A stretch of DNA of 37,353 nucleotides from Clostridia bacterium (GCA_028701415.1 JAQVQU010000002.1:1-37353); one strand, 5' to 3'; shown: positions 22,924 to 32,074, numbered from the stretch's first letter. Program-made: numbers and translations. The notes: generated by a model not told the origin, from the sequence alone.

Positions 22924-24183
22924 CTACTCGAAATACTCAAATTCAATATCCATAATTATAATTGAATCCCCATTTTTTAGGCCTTTATCTAATAAGCCTT
23001 GCATTATACCCTTATCTCTCAATACTTTTTGAAACCATCTAAAACTATCCGGATCTGAAACAACCACTCCTCTTACTAAATCCTCAATGAACCCTCCATA
23101 CACATAAAAGTTATGATCAATCCTTTCAATTTTAATTTCAGTTTTGTCTATATCCTCATATACGAATGGAATAAATTTCATTTTTTCTTGCTTGGGAATA
23201 GCCTTTAATTTTGAAGTTAAAACATTTAAAAGATTGTCTATTCCTTGCGTAGTCGCGCATGATACAGGAACAATATCAATTTTTAGATCCTTATTTAATC
23301 TAAGAACCTCCTCTTTATAATTATTGATTAAATCAATCTTATTCCCAACAACTATTTCAGGAAGAGAATAAAGCAGTCCTGAATAATTATTTAATTCGTT
23401 TCTAATAACTTTATAGTCCTGTTCAGGAACCCTTCCCTCACTCCCGCTGATATCCAAAATATGTAACAACAAACGCACTCTTTCTGTATGACGTAAAAAT
23501 GAGTGTCCTAATCCAGCGCCCTCTGAAGCCCCTTCTATTAATCCCGGGATATCGGCTATCGTATAAGAATAATCGTTATGCGTAACAACCCCTAAATTAG
23601 GAGATAGCGTTGTAAAATGATAATTAGCTATTTTGGGTCTAGCGGCCGATACAACCGATAAAAAGGTGGATTTTCCAACATTAGGAAATCCAATTAAACC
23701 AACATCTGCTATTACCTTTAGCTCAAGGCTGATCTTTCTTTCTCGAGTTAGCTCCCCTGTTTCTGAAAATGCGGGGCTTCTTCTTACAGAATTTGCAAAT
23801 CTAGCGTTTCCTCTTCCACCTCTTCCGCCCTTTAAAAGCACAAGTCTGTCCCCATTAGAAAATAAGTCATCAATTATATTGTTTGTCTCAGCATCTTTAA
23901 TTAATGTACCACAAGGTACCTTTATTACTATATCCTTTCCTCTTCGACCCGAGCAATTCTCCGCTTGTCCAGGTTGTCCATTTTCAGCGTGAAACTTTTG
24001 GGTGTATCTAAAAGATATGAGTGTATTAAGAGATGAATCAGCTTCGAAAATAATATCTCCACCCTTTCCACCGTCTCCCCCATCTGGGCCTCCCATGGGG
24101 ATATATTTTTCTCTTCTCCAGGACACAACACCATTCCCTCCATTCCCGGCTTTACAATGAATAATTGCTGTATCTAGAAACAT
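22924..24183 (-). CDS. obgE: GTPase ObgE/CgtA
   Basis: Essential 50S-assembly and stress-response GTPase. The 419-residue protein has the glycine-rich Obg fold at 1-158 (GNGGNGVVSWRREKYIPMGGPDGG, and GGRGGRGNARF), a G domain with G1 GFPNVGKSTF near 166, G3 DIPGLIEGASEG near 212 and G4 GNKIDL near 285, and a C-terminal OCT domain at about 340-419. All three domains are complete. AAAGGAGAA lies 9 nt before the ATG. It is followed within 3 bp by nadD-yqeK. Confidence 0.97.
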   Translation of the reverse strand: MFLDTAIIHCKAGNGGNGVVSWRREKYIPMGGPDGGDGGKGGDIIFEADSSLNTLISFRYTQKFHAENGQPGQAENCSGRRGKDIVIKVPCGTLIKDAETNNIIDDLFSNGDRLVLLKGGRGGRGNARFANSVRRSPAFSETGELTRERKISLELKVIADVGLIGFPNVGKSTFLSVVSAARPKIANYHFTTLSPNLGVVTHNDYSYTIADIPGLIEGASEGAGLGHSFLRHTERVRLLLHILDISGSEGRVPEQDYKVIRNELNNYSGLLYSLPEIVVGNKIDLINNYKEEVLRLNKDLKIDIVPVSCATTQGIDNLLNVLTSKLKAIPKQEKMKFIPFVYEDIDKTEIKIERIDHNFYVYGGFIEDLVRGVVVSDPDSFRWFQKVLRDKGIMQGLLDKGLKNGDSIIIMDIEFEYFE

Positions 24184-24221
24184 AAAGTAAATTTCTCCTT
24201 TTATAATAAAATATATATTGG

Positions 24222-24857
24222 TTAAAAAAGCTTAGATTTAAAATGAAAGCACTCCTGGGATAATAGGCATCTTTCACATTGTGGCTTTTGGGACTTACAA
24301 ATATATCTGCCATGAAAAATTAAAGAATGATGTAATTTATTCCAATCACTCTTCTCAAATAATTCCTTTAAATCCTTCTCAACTCTATCTGGTGTACTTC
24401 CCATTGAAAGCCCGATTCTATTAGCGACTCTAAAAACGTGTGTGTCTACCGGAACAGCAGGTATTCCGTAACCCACGGACAATATCACTGAAGCAGTCTT
24501 TCTACCGACACCAGGAAGACCAATCAATCCCTCCATTGAATTAGGCACGACATCATAAAATTTCTCGTGAATAATTCTTGATGCATCAATAATATTTTTC
24601 CCTTTATTGGAATAAAAACCACAGCTATAAATTAATGGGGACAAATCCTCATTCCTTAAATATGCAAAATCTAAAGGCTTATTATATTTCTGAAAAAGTT
24701 TATCAGTAATAATATTAACCCTTTTGTCTGTACACTGTGCGCTTAGAATAACTGCAACCAGTAATTCAAAAATAGAGTTATAGTGTAATTCACAACCAGC
24801 ATCAGGGTGCATTTGATTAAGGAGGCTCAATATTCTTTTAGTATTTTCTATATCCAA
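24222..24857 (-). CDS. nth: Endonuclease III
   Basis: Bifunctional DNA glycosylase/AP lyase for oxidised pyrimidines. The 211-residue protein has the helix-hairpin-helix LPGVGRKTA near residue 112 with the catalytic lysine, the catalytic aspartate in VPVDTHVFRVANR near 137, and a C-terminal 4Fe-4S cluster with Cys spaced 6, 2 and 5 (CKSQKPQCERCLLSQEC). All essential residues are present and length is normal. It sits 4 bp after a pseudouridine synthase gene and 38 bp before obgE, a DNA repair gene inside a ribosome-assembly operon. Confidence 0.97.
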   Translation of the reverse strand: MDIENTKRILSLLNQMHPDAGCELHYNSIFELLVAVILSAQCTDKRVNIITDKLFQKYNKPLDFAYLRNEDLSPLIYSCGFYSNKGKNIIDASRIIHEKFYDVVPNSMEGLIGLPGVGRKTASVILSVGYGIPAVPVDTHVFRVANRIGLSMGSTPDRVEKDLKELFEKSDWNKLHHSLIFHGRYICKSQKPQCERCLLSQECFHFKSKLF

Positions 24858-24861
24858 TTTT

Positions 24862-25575
24862 CTATATTCCTATATTAATTTTTATTTGGGAAGAAAAATC
24901 TGACCAAGGAAATTTTTCTATGGGCGGAAAAACCTTGAAAGTCATCAGGTCCTTGTTTACTGGATGTGGGAAACTTAGCTCACTTGCCCATAAAGCTAAA
25001 TCATCATGTCCAACCGCTTTTCCGTATTTCTGGTCCCCCCAAATTGGGCATCCAATATTCGCGAGTTGAACTCTTGCTTGGTGAGATCTTCCAGTTATTA
25101 AATGAATCTCTAATAATGACAAATCTTCTTTTGCCACAATTACTTTATACTCAAGCTCTGCCATTTTAGCCCCTTCTGTTGCAACGGGAACACAGTATAC
25201 CTCATTTTTTATAGTGTCTTTGCTTAGTGCATTTTTTAAAATAGCTTTATTTCTCTTTGGGATTCCTTCACAAACGGCTAAATACTTCTTATTTACATCT
25301 CTCTCTTTAAGATTATTAGCAAGTCTAGAAGCAGCCTTACTTGATTTAGCATACAACATAACTCCACCAGTAGGTTGGTCAAGCCTATGGACTAATCCAA
25401 GATAAGCGTCCCCAGGCTTATTGTATTTTTCAACAAGATACTTTTTCATTAAATCCAATAAATTGGCAGAGTTTGATACATCCGGACAACATGGAAGGCC
25501 TTGAGGTTTAACAACAACCAACAGATGATTGTCCTCATATAAAATAATAATATCTTTGTAGTTATAATTAATCAT
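24862..25575 (-). CDS. RluA-family RNA pseudouridine synthase
   Basis: Converts specific uridines in rRNA or tRNA to pseudouridine; target unknown. The 237-residue protein has the YEDNHLLVVVKPQGLP start, the catalytic motif VHRLDQPTGGVMLYAKS near residue 63 with the active aspartate, VNKKYLAVCEG near 95, and LITGRSHQARVQLANIGCPI near 158, all RluA-family. No S4 domain precedes the catalytic part, so it is a short form similar to the RluC/D-like stand-alone type. It overlaps the preceding methyltransferase by 4 nt (ATGA). Confidence 0.93.
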   Translation of the reverse strand: MINYNYKDIIILYEDNHLLVVVKPQGLPCCPDVSNSANLLDLMKKYLVEKYNKPGDAYLGLVHRLDQPTGGVMLYAKSSKAASRLANNLKERDVNKKYLAVCEGIPKRNKAILKNALSKDTIKNEVYCVPVATEGAKMAELEYKVIVAKEDLSLLEIHLITGRSHQARVQLANIGCPIWGDQKYGKAVGHDDLALWASELSFPHPVNKDLMTFKVFPPIEKFPWSDFSSQIKINIGI

Positions 25576-26444
25576 TTAAACACCATAAAAGCACTTGCCC
25601 CACAAGGTAGCACGACCTCTTTTTCATTAGTTTGAATTCCTAGTTCATAAGCTTCACATTCATGGGGAACATCACTATATACCTTATCCAATATTACCTT
25701 CATAGAAGTTGGTTGTAAACCAGTAGTATAACTATTAATTAAAAAAAATAAAGGTTTTTTTGATAACAATTTTTTTGTTTTTTCGACTAGTTCATAAATC
25801 TGTTCAGTAACTTTCCAGGTTTCGCCCTTTGGTCCTCGGCCAAAACTTGGTGGGTCCATAATTATAGCGTCATATTTTTTCCCTCTATTTTCTTCTCTTT
25901 CCACAAATTTTATACAATCATCTACAATAAATCTAACATTATTCAACCCTAAACCACTAACTATAAGATTTCTTTTTGCTCGTTCACACATAGATTTTGC
26001 TGCATCTACATGGCACACAGATGCTCCGGCAAGAATACAAGCGGCTGTTGCTCCGCCCGTATAAGCGAATAGATTTAAAACCGATATGTTTTTGTTTTGA
26101 GACTTTTTTATCGTCTCAATTATTCTTGCCCAATTATATGCTTGTTCAGGGAATATTCCCGTATGTTTAAACCCCATAAGCCTTAAAGAGAATGTTAGTT
26201 GTCTCCAATGCACAAAGAATTCTTCAGGGATCTGGTTATTTGACGTCCATCGGCCTCCACCATCATTGTTTCGAGAATAAAAAGCATCACATTCTCTTTG
26301 AAAATCAAAGCTTGGAACCGCTTTCCATATTACCTGTGGGTCAGGACGTAAAAATTTATACTCATGGGAATATTTTTCTAGCTTATACCCATCTCCAGTC
26401 CTTATTATTTCGTAATCGTTCCACTCGTTATTAAACCTAATCAT
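25572..26444 (-). CDS. Class I SAM-dependent RNA methyltransferase, RlmI/RlmK-like
   Basis: Probable rRNA methyltransferase. The 290-residue protein has the SAM-binding LNLFAYTGGATAACILAGA near residue 125, the CHVDAAKSMCERAKRN strand-helix, and the catalytic IIMDPPSFGRGPKGE near 193; DPPSF with FAYTGG is typical of the COG1092 group. The N-terminal PUA domain found in E. coli RlmI is missing, replaced by about 100 residues with FQRECDAFYSR and GIFPEQAYNW. The product and position of methylation cannot be assigned. It lies 7 bp after the regulator gene and overlaps the pseudouridine synthase by 4 nt, so two RNA modifiers are coupled. Confidence 0.88.
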   Translation of the reverse strand: MIRFNNEWNDYEIIRTGDGYKLEKYSHEYKFLRPDPQVIWKAVPSFDFQRECDAFYSRNNDGGGRWTSNNQIPEEFFVHWRQLTFSLRLMGFKHTGIFPEQAYNWARIIETIKKSQNKNISVLNLFAYTGGATAACILAGASVCHVDAAKSMCERAKRNLIVSGLGLNNVRFIVDDCIKFVEREENRGKKYDAIIMDPPSFGRGPKGETWKVTEQIYELVEKTKKLLSKKPLFFLINSYTTGLQPTSMKVILDKVYSDVPHECEAYELGIQTNEKEVVLPCGASAFMVFK

Positions 26445-26451
26445 TATTAAC

Positions 26452-29208
26452 CTACACTATGTTGATATGCAAATTGATTTCATCAATCATAGCAGAATAA
26501 TCAGTGGCTGTATCAATAGAAGACAATATTGTTAAAAACTTTTTACTTTCAATAAAATCTTCTTGTTTAGCTAGAGCCCGAACAAGTCTAAGAAGATTAA
26601 TCGTCAGCCACTGTTTAATATTGTTTCTCTCAACTTTAATATTTTCGTAAGTTAAGTCTGAAGCAAATTCTGCTTTTCGAATTTGTAAAATTTTATTCAT
26701 AATAGATACTTTCTTTTGAAGAAGTTGTTCTGTGTTGTACTTTTGCATCAATATTTGCATTTCATGATAATCAGTATCGATTTTGTCTATAGATAGAATG
26801 TACTTACTATTTACATAATCCAGTTTAAAAGACACACCGTATTCATTCAAAGTATTCCTAATGATATTGTTTGTCGTTTTTAAATTATTAATCGCAGACT
26901 CATATAAATACCCTTTCCAAAGCATATTTATTATAATATTTCTATCTATTCCGATACTGCCAGCAAGTATATATTGAACAAACAAATCTTTTGATTTTCT
27001 TGTCTTCCATTTTAATTCTTGTCCATCAATGAGAGTGTTAATGTTTCCAAAAAAAACGACTTTTATCATATTTGAGGGTTTTTGCATACTTTGTTTTTCC
27101 ACAATAGCCTCTTCGATTTGAGTTATGTAATCTAACTCTATCTCTTTCACTTTTGCAAAGGAAATAATTGGGGCAAATATATCATCGGAATAATCAGAAA
27201 CAATCATCTTCATCCCATAATTGTAAGAAGCCTTCAATAGGTTTCGTACTAAGGAAGGCGCATCTTTTAAGTCACCTTGAGTCAGCATAATGTTTGTTAC
27301 AATGCCCATACCCATAAGCCAAGCAGCAGATCTGGCAGTGCTATTCTGTATGCAATCTGTAGCAGCCTTGTATGCCCTCTTCCTATCCCCTAATTTAAAG
27401 GAGGCATAAGCAATTGCCAGAAGCATATCAATGACCAATCCATGTGAAGAAGACTGTGAATTTTGCAGATAAATATTTGCTAGATCTTTTGCATACTGAG
27501 CCTCCCCGTGAGCAGCCTTATATAAACACCTTTGTGTGATAGTAAAATAATACGAAGGGTCACTATACTCCAGCTTACTATATGCTAAATCAAAAATTTT
27601 ACGTGCCTCTTCATTATTTCCATAGTACTCCTCAGTCATAGCTTTAGTAGTAAACAATACATGAGCATCTTTTCTTATAGGAATAGCTCTTTTAAGTCCC
27701 TCATTAACAAGTTCGACTGCTTCTTTAACTTCTCCCGAAAAATAATGTAAAGCTATAAAGTATGGGGGAATAACATAATACTCCAAATAATCTTTAATTT
27801 GCTTAGAAACATATATTGCTTTTCTGTAATTTCCTTGTTGAAAATAAGCTTTTGCTAAATCCTCCATAACCTTAATGTACCAAAAATCTTTTTCAGCATT
27901 GATCTCAGAAATAAAGTCCTCAAGTTCTTGAATAGTAAAATTTGTGTAAGATGTAATGCTTGGAAGCATGGAAGCCAATGCAAGTAAATGTTTCTTATTG
28001 GAAGCATAGTACTTGTTATATAATTTGATAAAATCCTCTTTTACAGAATTACCCTTTCCATTTTTTATTAAACAGTGGTATTCAAATAGTTTTGCAGCCA
28101 TAAACGCATTAATGTCACTATTCTCAAAGTGAGTTGCAAGTAAATTCCCTCTAGCAATGCTTTTTGAATCAACATTTCCAAGATAACATTGTGCCATTTC
28201 TTTGTACAACTGAAAGTACTTTGACCCTGTTATATCCACATCAAATTCAAAATCCGGATGGGCCTTGATATATGCTGTTACTTTTATCAAAAGAAGATCG
28301 TCTTGTAATATCCTTTTAAAGGAATTATCAAAACCCTCTAAGTCTTGTGCCTCATGAAAAAGTGTTAAAGACCCAAAAAAATGACCGGTATTACATAAAT
28401 GGTTACCATATAATTTTTTTACTGATTGTTTATATCGGCTATCCTCTGAGATTATAGAATCTCTATTAGGACGAAAATACTCTCTTAGAATCGGGCTCAT
28501 CCTGAAAAACTTTACATCTCTAGTAACAACAAACTCACCCCTTCTGCTTAATACCCTGAAAATTTCAGCGCCTCCCGGATAAACAGTGTCTAAAAAATCG
28601 ATATCTACGGCATCAAGCTCGCTAATGTAGCAAAGAAATTTAATATCATCTTCATTTAATCCTGAAAGAAATGCATGTGGGTCGATATTATCAACATGTT
28701 GAAGAATAGTATTGTCTACAAACATCGGATATCTTGGCTCAAACTTATTCCACTCAAACGGAAGAAATTCTGTTGATGAAAACAAAATTTTAAGGTTATT
28801 CGGGGCATGATTTATAATATTAACAAAATCGGAATAGTCAAAATCTCTGGGCATATGCTCCATTCTTTCAAATACCATTAGGACATCTCCCTTCATTTTT
28901 CCTATATAATCTAAAAGAGATAGGATTATAACGTCAGTGTCCGCATATTGTGAATTACAAAAAAGTAGTTGCTTGAGTTTCAATTGAAGGTCCGGATCCT
29001 GTTTCAGAATCTTGTCTATAAAAGTATGACAATAAAGACTTAAATCATCGGTAATGGGATTAAACCAAAATGTATTAGCATATCTATTGCTCAATTCAGT
29101 AATAAATTCACTTTTTTGGGATCCAATAGGTGCTAGTAAAAATACGGCAGGATTATCACTAGCCATTATTTCGTTTAAAACGGAATTTGTGTTACTATCT
29201 AGTTTCAT
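26452..29208 (-). CDS. Large STAND-type regulator with C-terminal SARP-like DNA-binding domain
   Basis: Probable 918-residue transcription regulator. Residues about 10-240 resemble the MalT-type STAND ATPase core, but the P-loop at about 25-35 reads LLAPIGSQKSEFI: the usual GK is QK, so nucleotide binding is doubtful. Residues about 330-690 are helical repeats of TPR type, for example FQQGNYRKAIYVSKQIKDYL and LGDRKRAYKAATDCIQ. From about 714 an OmpR-like winged helix starts (MIKVVFFGNINTLIDGQELKWKTRKSKDLF), followed by a helical BTAD-like domain to the end, as in SARP activators. MalT relatives end in a LuxR helix-turn-helix instead. It has its own near-consensus promoter and lies 7 bp before the methyltransferase, so it seems to head the ten-gene unit. 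Target and ligand unknown. Confidence 0.75.
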   Translation of the reverse strand: MKLDSNTNSVLNEIMASDNPAVFLLAPIGSQKSEFITELSNRYANTFWFNPITDDLSLYCHTFIDKILKQDPDLQLKLKQLLFCNSQYADTDVIILSLLDYIGKMKGDVLMVFERMEHMPRDFDYSDFVNIINHAPNNLKILFSSTEFLPFEWNKFEPRYPMFVDNTILQHVDNIDPHAFLSGLNEDDIKFLCYISELDAVDIDFLDTVYPGGAEIFRVLSRRGEFVVTRDVKFFRMSPILREYFRPNRDSIISEDSRYKQSVKKLYGNHLCNTGHFFGSLTLFHEAQDLEGFDNSFKRILQDDLLLIKVTAYIKAHPDFEFDVDITGSKYFQLYKEMAQCYLGNVDSKSIARGNLLATHFENSDINAFMAAKLFEYHCLIKNGKGNSVKEDFIKLYNKYYASNKKHLLALASMLPSITSYTNFTIQELEDFISEINAEKDFWYIKVMEDLAKAYFQQGNYRKAIYVSKQIKDYLEYYVIPPYFIALHYFSGEVKEAVELVNEGLKRAIPIRKDAHVLFTTKAMTEEYYGNNEEARKIFDLAYSKLEYSDPSYYFTITQRCLYKAAHGEAQYAKDLANIYLQNSQSSSHGLVIDMLLAIAYASFKLGDRKRAYKAATDCIQNSTARSAAWLMGMGIVTNIMLTQGDLKDAPSLVRNLLKASYNYGMKMIVSDYSDDIFAPIISFAKVKEIELDYITQIEEAIVEKQSMQKPSNMIKVVFFGNINTLIDGQELKWKTRKSKDLFVQYILAGSIGIDRNIIINMLWKGYLYESAINNLKTTNNIIRNTLNEYGVSFKLDYVNSKYILSIDKIDTDYHEMQILMQKYNTEQLLQKKVSIMNKILQIRKAEFASDLTYENIKVERNNIKQWLTINLLRLVRALAKQEDFIESKKFLTILSSIDTATDYSAMIDEINLHINIV

Positions 29209-29241
29209 ATAACCCTCTTTTGAATAAATCTATGTAAAGTA

Positions 29242-29270
29242 ATTGTAAATTAAAAGTAAAAAAAAGTCAA
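29242..29270 (-). promoter_or_regulatory. Promoter of the STAND/SARP regulator and downstream operon
   Basis: On the minus strand a -35 TTGACT (29265-29270) and a -10 TACAAT (29242-29247) are 17 bp apart, about 34 nt before the regulator ATG, which has AGAGGG before it. The spacer is a T-rich tract (eight T in a row), a near-consensus promoter and the strongest found for a protein-coding unit here. Confidence 0.75.
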
Positions 29271-29373
29271 CCACTAGGAACAGAGATATGAAGCAAAAAT
29301 TAATTAGTTGAATATATCTAAAAGAATAAATTTTATACAATAATCATTGTTGTAAAGGCCTTGTAATTTTTTC

Positions 29374-29402
29374 TTGCCCCATTAAAATCTATGATGTATA
29401 AT
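29374..29402 (+). promoter_or_regulatory. Promoter of the tRNA-Gly gene
   Basis: A -35 TTGCCC (29374-29379) and a consensus -10 TATAAT (29397-29402) are 17 bp apart, ending 8 nt before the first tRNA base. Very little leader would need removal by RNase P. Confidence 0.75.
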
Positions 29403-29410
29403 CAAAATAC

Positions 29411-29485
29411 GCGAAAGTAGTTCAACGGTAGAGCCCTGCCTTCCCAAGGCAGTTGTTGCGGGTTCAAATCCCGTCTTTCGCTCCA
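29411..29485 (+). tRNA. tRNA-Gly, anticodon CCC
   Basis: Cloverleaf complete: acceptor GCGAAAG/CTTTCGC, D arm GTTC/GAGC, anticodon stem CTGCC/GGCAG with loop TTCCCAA, T arm GCGGG-TTCAAAT-CCCGT, and an encoded CCA. The discriminator base is T, as in bacterial tRNA-Gly. The 7-nt loop places CCC at positions 34-36, reading GGG. This is a minor isoacceptor; many AT-rich Bacillota rely on the UCC tRNA for this codon. It has its own promoter and terminator. Confidence 0.95.
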
Positions 29486-29488
29486 AAA

Positions 29489-29513
29489 ACACCGATTTTT
29501 TTCGGTGTTTTTA
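29489..29513. terminator. Bidirectional terminator between tRNA-Gly and the DUF2207 gene
   Basis: ACACCGA-TTTTTT-TCGGTGT followed by TTTTTA on the plus strand, and preceded by AAAAA so that the same hairpin has a U-tract on the minus strand. It begins 4 nt after the tRNA CCA, and its plus-strand T-run includes the last codons of the opposing gene, so the terminator is shared by converging units. Confidence 0.85.
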
Positions 29514-31460
29514 TCTTATCCCCCCTCCACCACCGCCAAAACCTCCTCCGCCTCCAGAAAAGCCGCCGCCGCCAAAGCCGCTCCCCCCAAAGCTGGATTT
29601 TCCTGAATTTTTAGCTTCGAAAAGTCTCAACGCTTGCGCTGTATCGGAAAAGGATCTTATTACATTTGAACCTAAATCTATCCCCTGTCCCTTAGAAAGA
29701 AAATAGAAAGACATCAATAAATTTCTAGAGGAAAAATTAAGACCATATTCTTTACTTTCTATTAATTTAATCGGTAAAGCCTTTAGAACTTCTTTTGATA
29801 TTCCCATCATTGTCGCATAAACCATAAATTCTTCCCAAAGAACAATTTTGGGTATTTCATGTTCTTCGAGATTCGAAAAGTCTTTCATATAGTTATACAA
29901 TCCTTTTGCGTTTGCAAATATTAATTCTCCCTTTTTACTTAATATCTTTTTCTTTGGAACTCCTATTATCAATAAAATCCCTGATATAATTAAACCTATG
30001 TATAACGGCCATATATAACTAAAGAATACAAACAACAATATTATTCCAGCAAAGAAAAATACTGGTCCTAATCCAGCTATTCTAATGAATAAGGATTGTT
30101 TTCGGTCAATATATTCCCCACTATTTAGTTTCAACCCTGATTGAACTATTACCTTTTTTGTTTCCTTAGAAAACATTGTGCTGTTTGTTCTAGCATATTG
30201 GTCCAAATCATCCATCGAAAACCCTTTAGATTTTATTTTACTAATACACTCTAATATATTCAATAATGTTGCTTCATGGGGTAACAATTCCGCTCGCTGT
30301 GCTGAAGACACTTGGCTCAAATTAAAGATATATTTCTCCTCAGCAATAATTTCTATCGTTAAAATATGTCTTCTCACAAAATCTAAAATAGTAGAACTAA
30401 TTAGTCTTCCCGAATATAATGGTTTTTCGGCTCCTCCTGAATAATAATAAAAGAAATGACCATATTCTGCAGGAGAAAACTCAGGTGGTATTTCTCTATA
30501 ATATGGAATATTGATCTTGTTTTTACGATATTTTATCCGTGAATAAATAACTAAAGAAAAAGAGGTAATTATGAGCATAATTCCTATTACCCAACTCAAT
30601 GTGAAATATGCATGTTCCTTCTTTAATCTTCTCTCCCATTCTATTGCCCAACCTAATTCTTCCTCCTCAATTGAAACTAAATTTTCAACATTTTCCGTGT
30701 ATGATAAGGAATCGAATATAGTATCAGTCCATATAGATCTAACTTCAATATATGACTCTGGATTGATATTCGTAGCAAAAAATTGTATATCATTTCCTAC
30801 AATCGTTGAGTATGCTGAAACATTCTCACTATGCATCCAAAATTTAATACTATTGGAATCAATTTCAATAGGCAAAGATATATTTAAATTATAATTTTCA
30901 ATAAAAAGTGCAAAATCGGGGCCTATATGATTCCAATATATTTCGTCACAATCGAGGAATCTTAAAAGCATTCCCTCCAAAGTATATCGAAAAGTATATG
31001 ACCTCCGTCCAGAATAATACTCTTCCATTATTAGTCCTATTTCTAGAACACCAGGTTTGCTACTATCAATGTAACCGCCAGAGTCCTCCCCTAAGAACTC
31101 GGTGAACTTCCCATCTCCTAGGTCTTGAAGCACTTTGTTAGAAGCATTATCCACTACAGAAAATTCCGTAACGGCTAAGACTTTTGTGGGATATTCAGGA
31201 TTTTGCAATTCAATCGTTTTATATAAATTTCTTTTAACTTCCTCTGAATTCCCATTTATAACCCAAGTTTCCTCAACCTGAAGTTTTCCGTCATTCGTCA
31301 ATATTGCATTAGTGTCAAGGGATTCTAAAAAAACCTCTCCTTTTTTGTTAAGAAAAAAATCTTGGCAGGAACACAAACTTAAGCCTAAAATCAATACACA
31401 AAAAATTAAAAAAAACAAGAGTACCGGATTAACTTTTTGGGTTACAATTTTATTATGCAT
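29511..31460 (-). CDS. DUF2207 membrane protein with glycine-rich C-terminus
   Basis: Exported membrane protein of unknown function in the YciQ/DUF2207 family. Residues 1-33 are a signal ending in LCSC, possibly a lipobox. Residues about 40-280 form an extracellular beta-rich domain (VEETWVINGNSEEVKRNLYKTI is the usual DUF2207 opening). TM helices lie at about 290-312 and, as a hydrophobic pair, at about 455-500, with a cytoplasmic domain between them (IPPEFSPAEYGHFFYYYSGG). The protein ends in a glycine-rich tail, FGGGGFSGGGGGFGGGGGGIR-like, which is typical of the family. The gene follows lemA by 98 bp; LemA and DUF2207 are frequent neighbours and may work together at the envelope. Confidence 0.85.
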   Translation of the reverse strand: MHNKIVTQKVNPVLLFFLIFCVLILGLSLCSCQDFFLNKKGEVFLESLDTNAILTNDGKLQVEETWVINGNSEEVKRNLYKTIELQNPEYPTKVLAVTEFSVVDNASNKVLQDLGDGKFTEFLGEDSGGYIDSSKPGVLEIGLIMEEYYSGRRSYTFRYTLEGMLLRFLDCDEIYWNHIGPDFALFIENYNLNISLPIEIDSNSIKFWMHSENVSAYSTIVGNDIQFFATNINPESYIEVRSIWTDTIFDSLSYTENVENLVSIEEEELGWAIEWERRLKKEHAYFTLSWVIGIMLIITSFSLVIYSRIKYRKNKINIPYYREIPPEFSPAEYGHFFYYYSGGAEKPLYSGRLISSTILDFVRRHILTIEIIAEEKYIFNLSQVSSAQRAELLPHEATLLNILECISKIKSKGFSMDDLDQYARTNSTMFSKETKKVIVQSGLKLNSGEYIDRKQSLFIRIAGLGPVFFFAGIILLFVFFSYIWPLYIGLIISGILLIIGVPKKKILSKKGELIFANAKGLYNYMKDFSNLEEHEIPKIVLWEEFMVYATMMGISKEVLKALPIKLIESKEYGLNFSSRNLLMSFYFLSKGQGIDLGSNVIRSFSDTAQALRLFEAKNSGKSSFGGSGFGGGGFSGGGGGFGGGGGGIR

Positions 31461-31558
31461 AAGTAAAAAACCACCAAATCCTTTTTAAAACAACTGGGGA
31501 AATAATCGTTTCTAAAAACCTAATGTTTACCCCTTGATCTAATTAAATATAGTAAATA

Positions 31559-32074
31559 TTAAAACGCTACTTTGGGGACATTTTTTTCATCTTCGGAAAT
31601 TGTGAAATAAGGTTTTTCAGAAAATTTAAATATCTTTGCAATAATCATTGCTGGAAATGATTTAATTTTTTGGTTGTACAACATACATGAATCATTATAA
31701 AATTGTCTAGAGAACGCTATTTTTGATTCAATATCCGAAAGCTCTTGCTGAAGAGACAAAAAGTTCGTATTAGCTTTTAGTTCGGGGTATCTTTCAGCAA
31801 CAACCAATAGTCTAGAAATTGCCCCAGATAATTCATTATTAGCTTCTAAAGATTCCTGCAAATTTCCTGCGCTTCCGACTGATGCTCTAGCTTTCGTCAC
31901 ATCATTTAATACTCTATCTTCATGTCTTGCATACCCTTTCACTGTTTCAACTAGATTTGGGACTAAATCAAATCTTTTCTTTAATAATATGTCGATTTGA
32001 GACCAGGAATTTTCAGTTATTTCTCTTTGTTTGACAAGCTTATTGTAGGTGTAAATAGTATAAATTAAACACAT
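31559..32074 (-). CDS. lemA: LemA family protein with shortened N-terminus
   Basis: Helical LemA-type protein; the family is membrane-anchored and of unclear function. Conserved blocks are NSWSQIDILLKKRFDLVPNLVETVKGYARHE near residue 22 (the family hallmark), the middle LLVVAERYPELKANTNFLSLQQEL near 92, and FNDSCMLYN-like YNQKIKSFPAMIIAKIF near 133. Typical LemA starts with a TM helix of about 20 residues. Here only MCLIYTIYTYNKLV precedes the hallmark. GGAGG lies 8 nt before the ATG, and the in-frame codons further upstream are hydrophilic, so no TM helix is being missed. It may be peripheral or cytosolic. It is upstream of a DUF2207 gene with its own promoter. Confidence 0.88.
   Translation of the reverse strand: MCLIYTIYTYNKLVKQREITENSWSQIDILLKKRFDLVPNLVETVKGYARHEDRVLNDVTKARASVGSAGNLQESLEANNELSGAISRLLVVAERYPELKANTNFLSLQQELSDIESKIAFSRQFYNDSCMLYNQKIKSFPAMIIAKIFKFSEKPYFTISEDEKNVPKVAF

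Noticed and set aside
23633..23992. Plus-strand open frame of 119 codons across obgE
   Set aside because: Opposite the glycine-rich Obg domain, whose codon composition leaves the complementary strand free of stops; no start signal and no recognisable domain.
29514..29590. GC-rich stretch as a repeat element or foreign DNA
   Set aside because: It encodes the glycine-rich tail typical of DUF2207 proteins; the GC rise follows from glycine codons.
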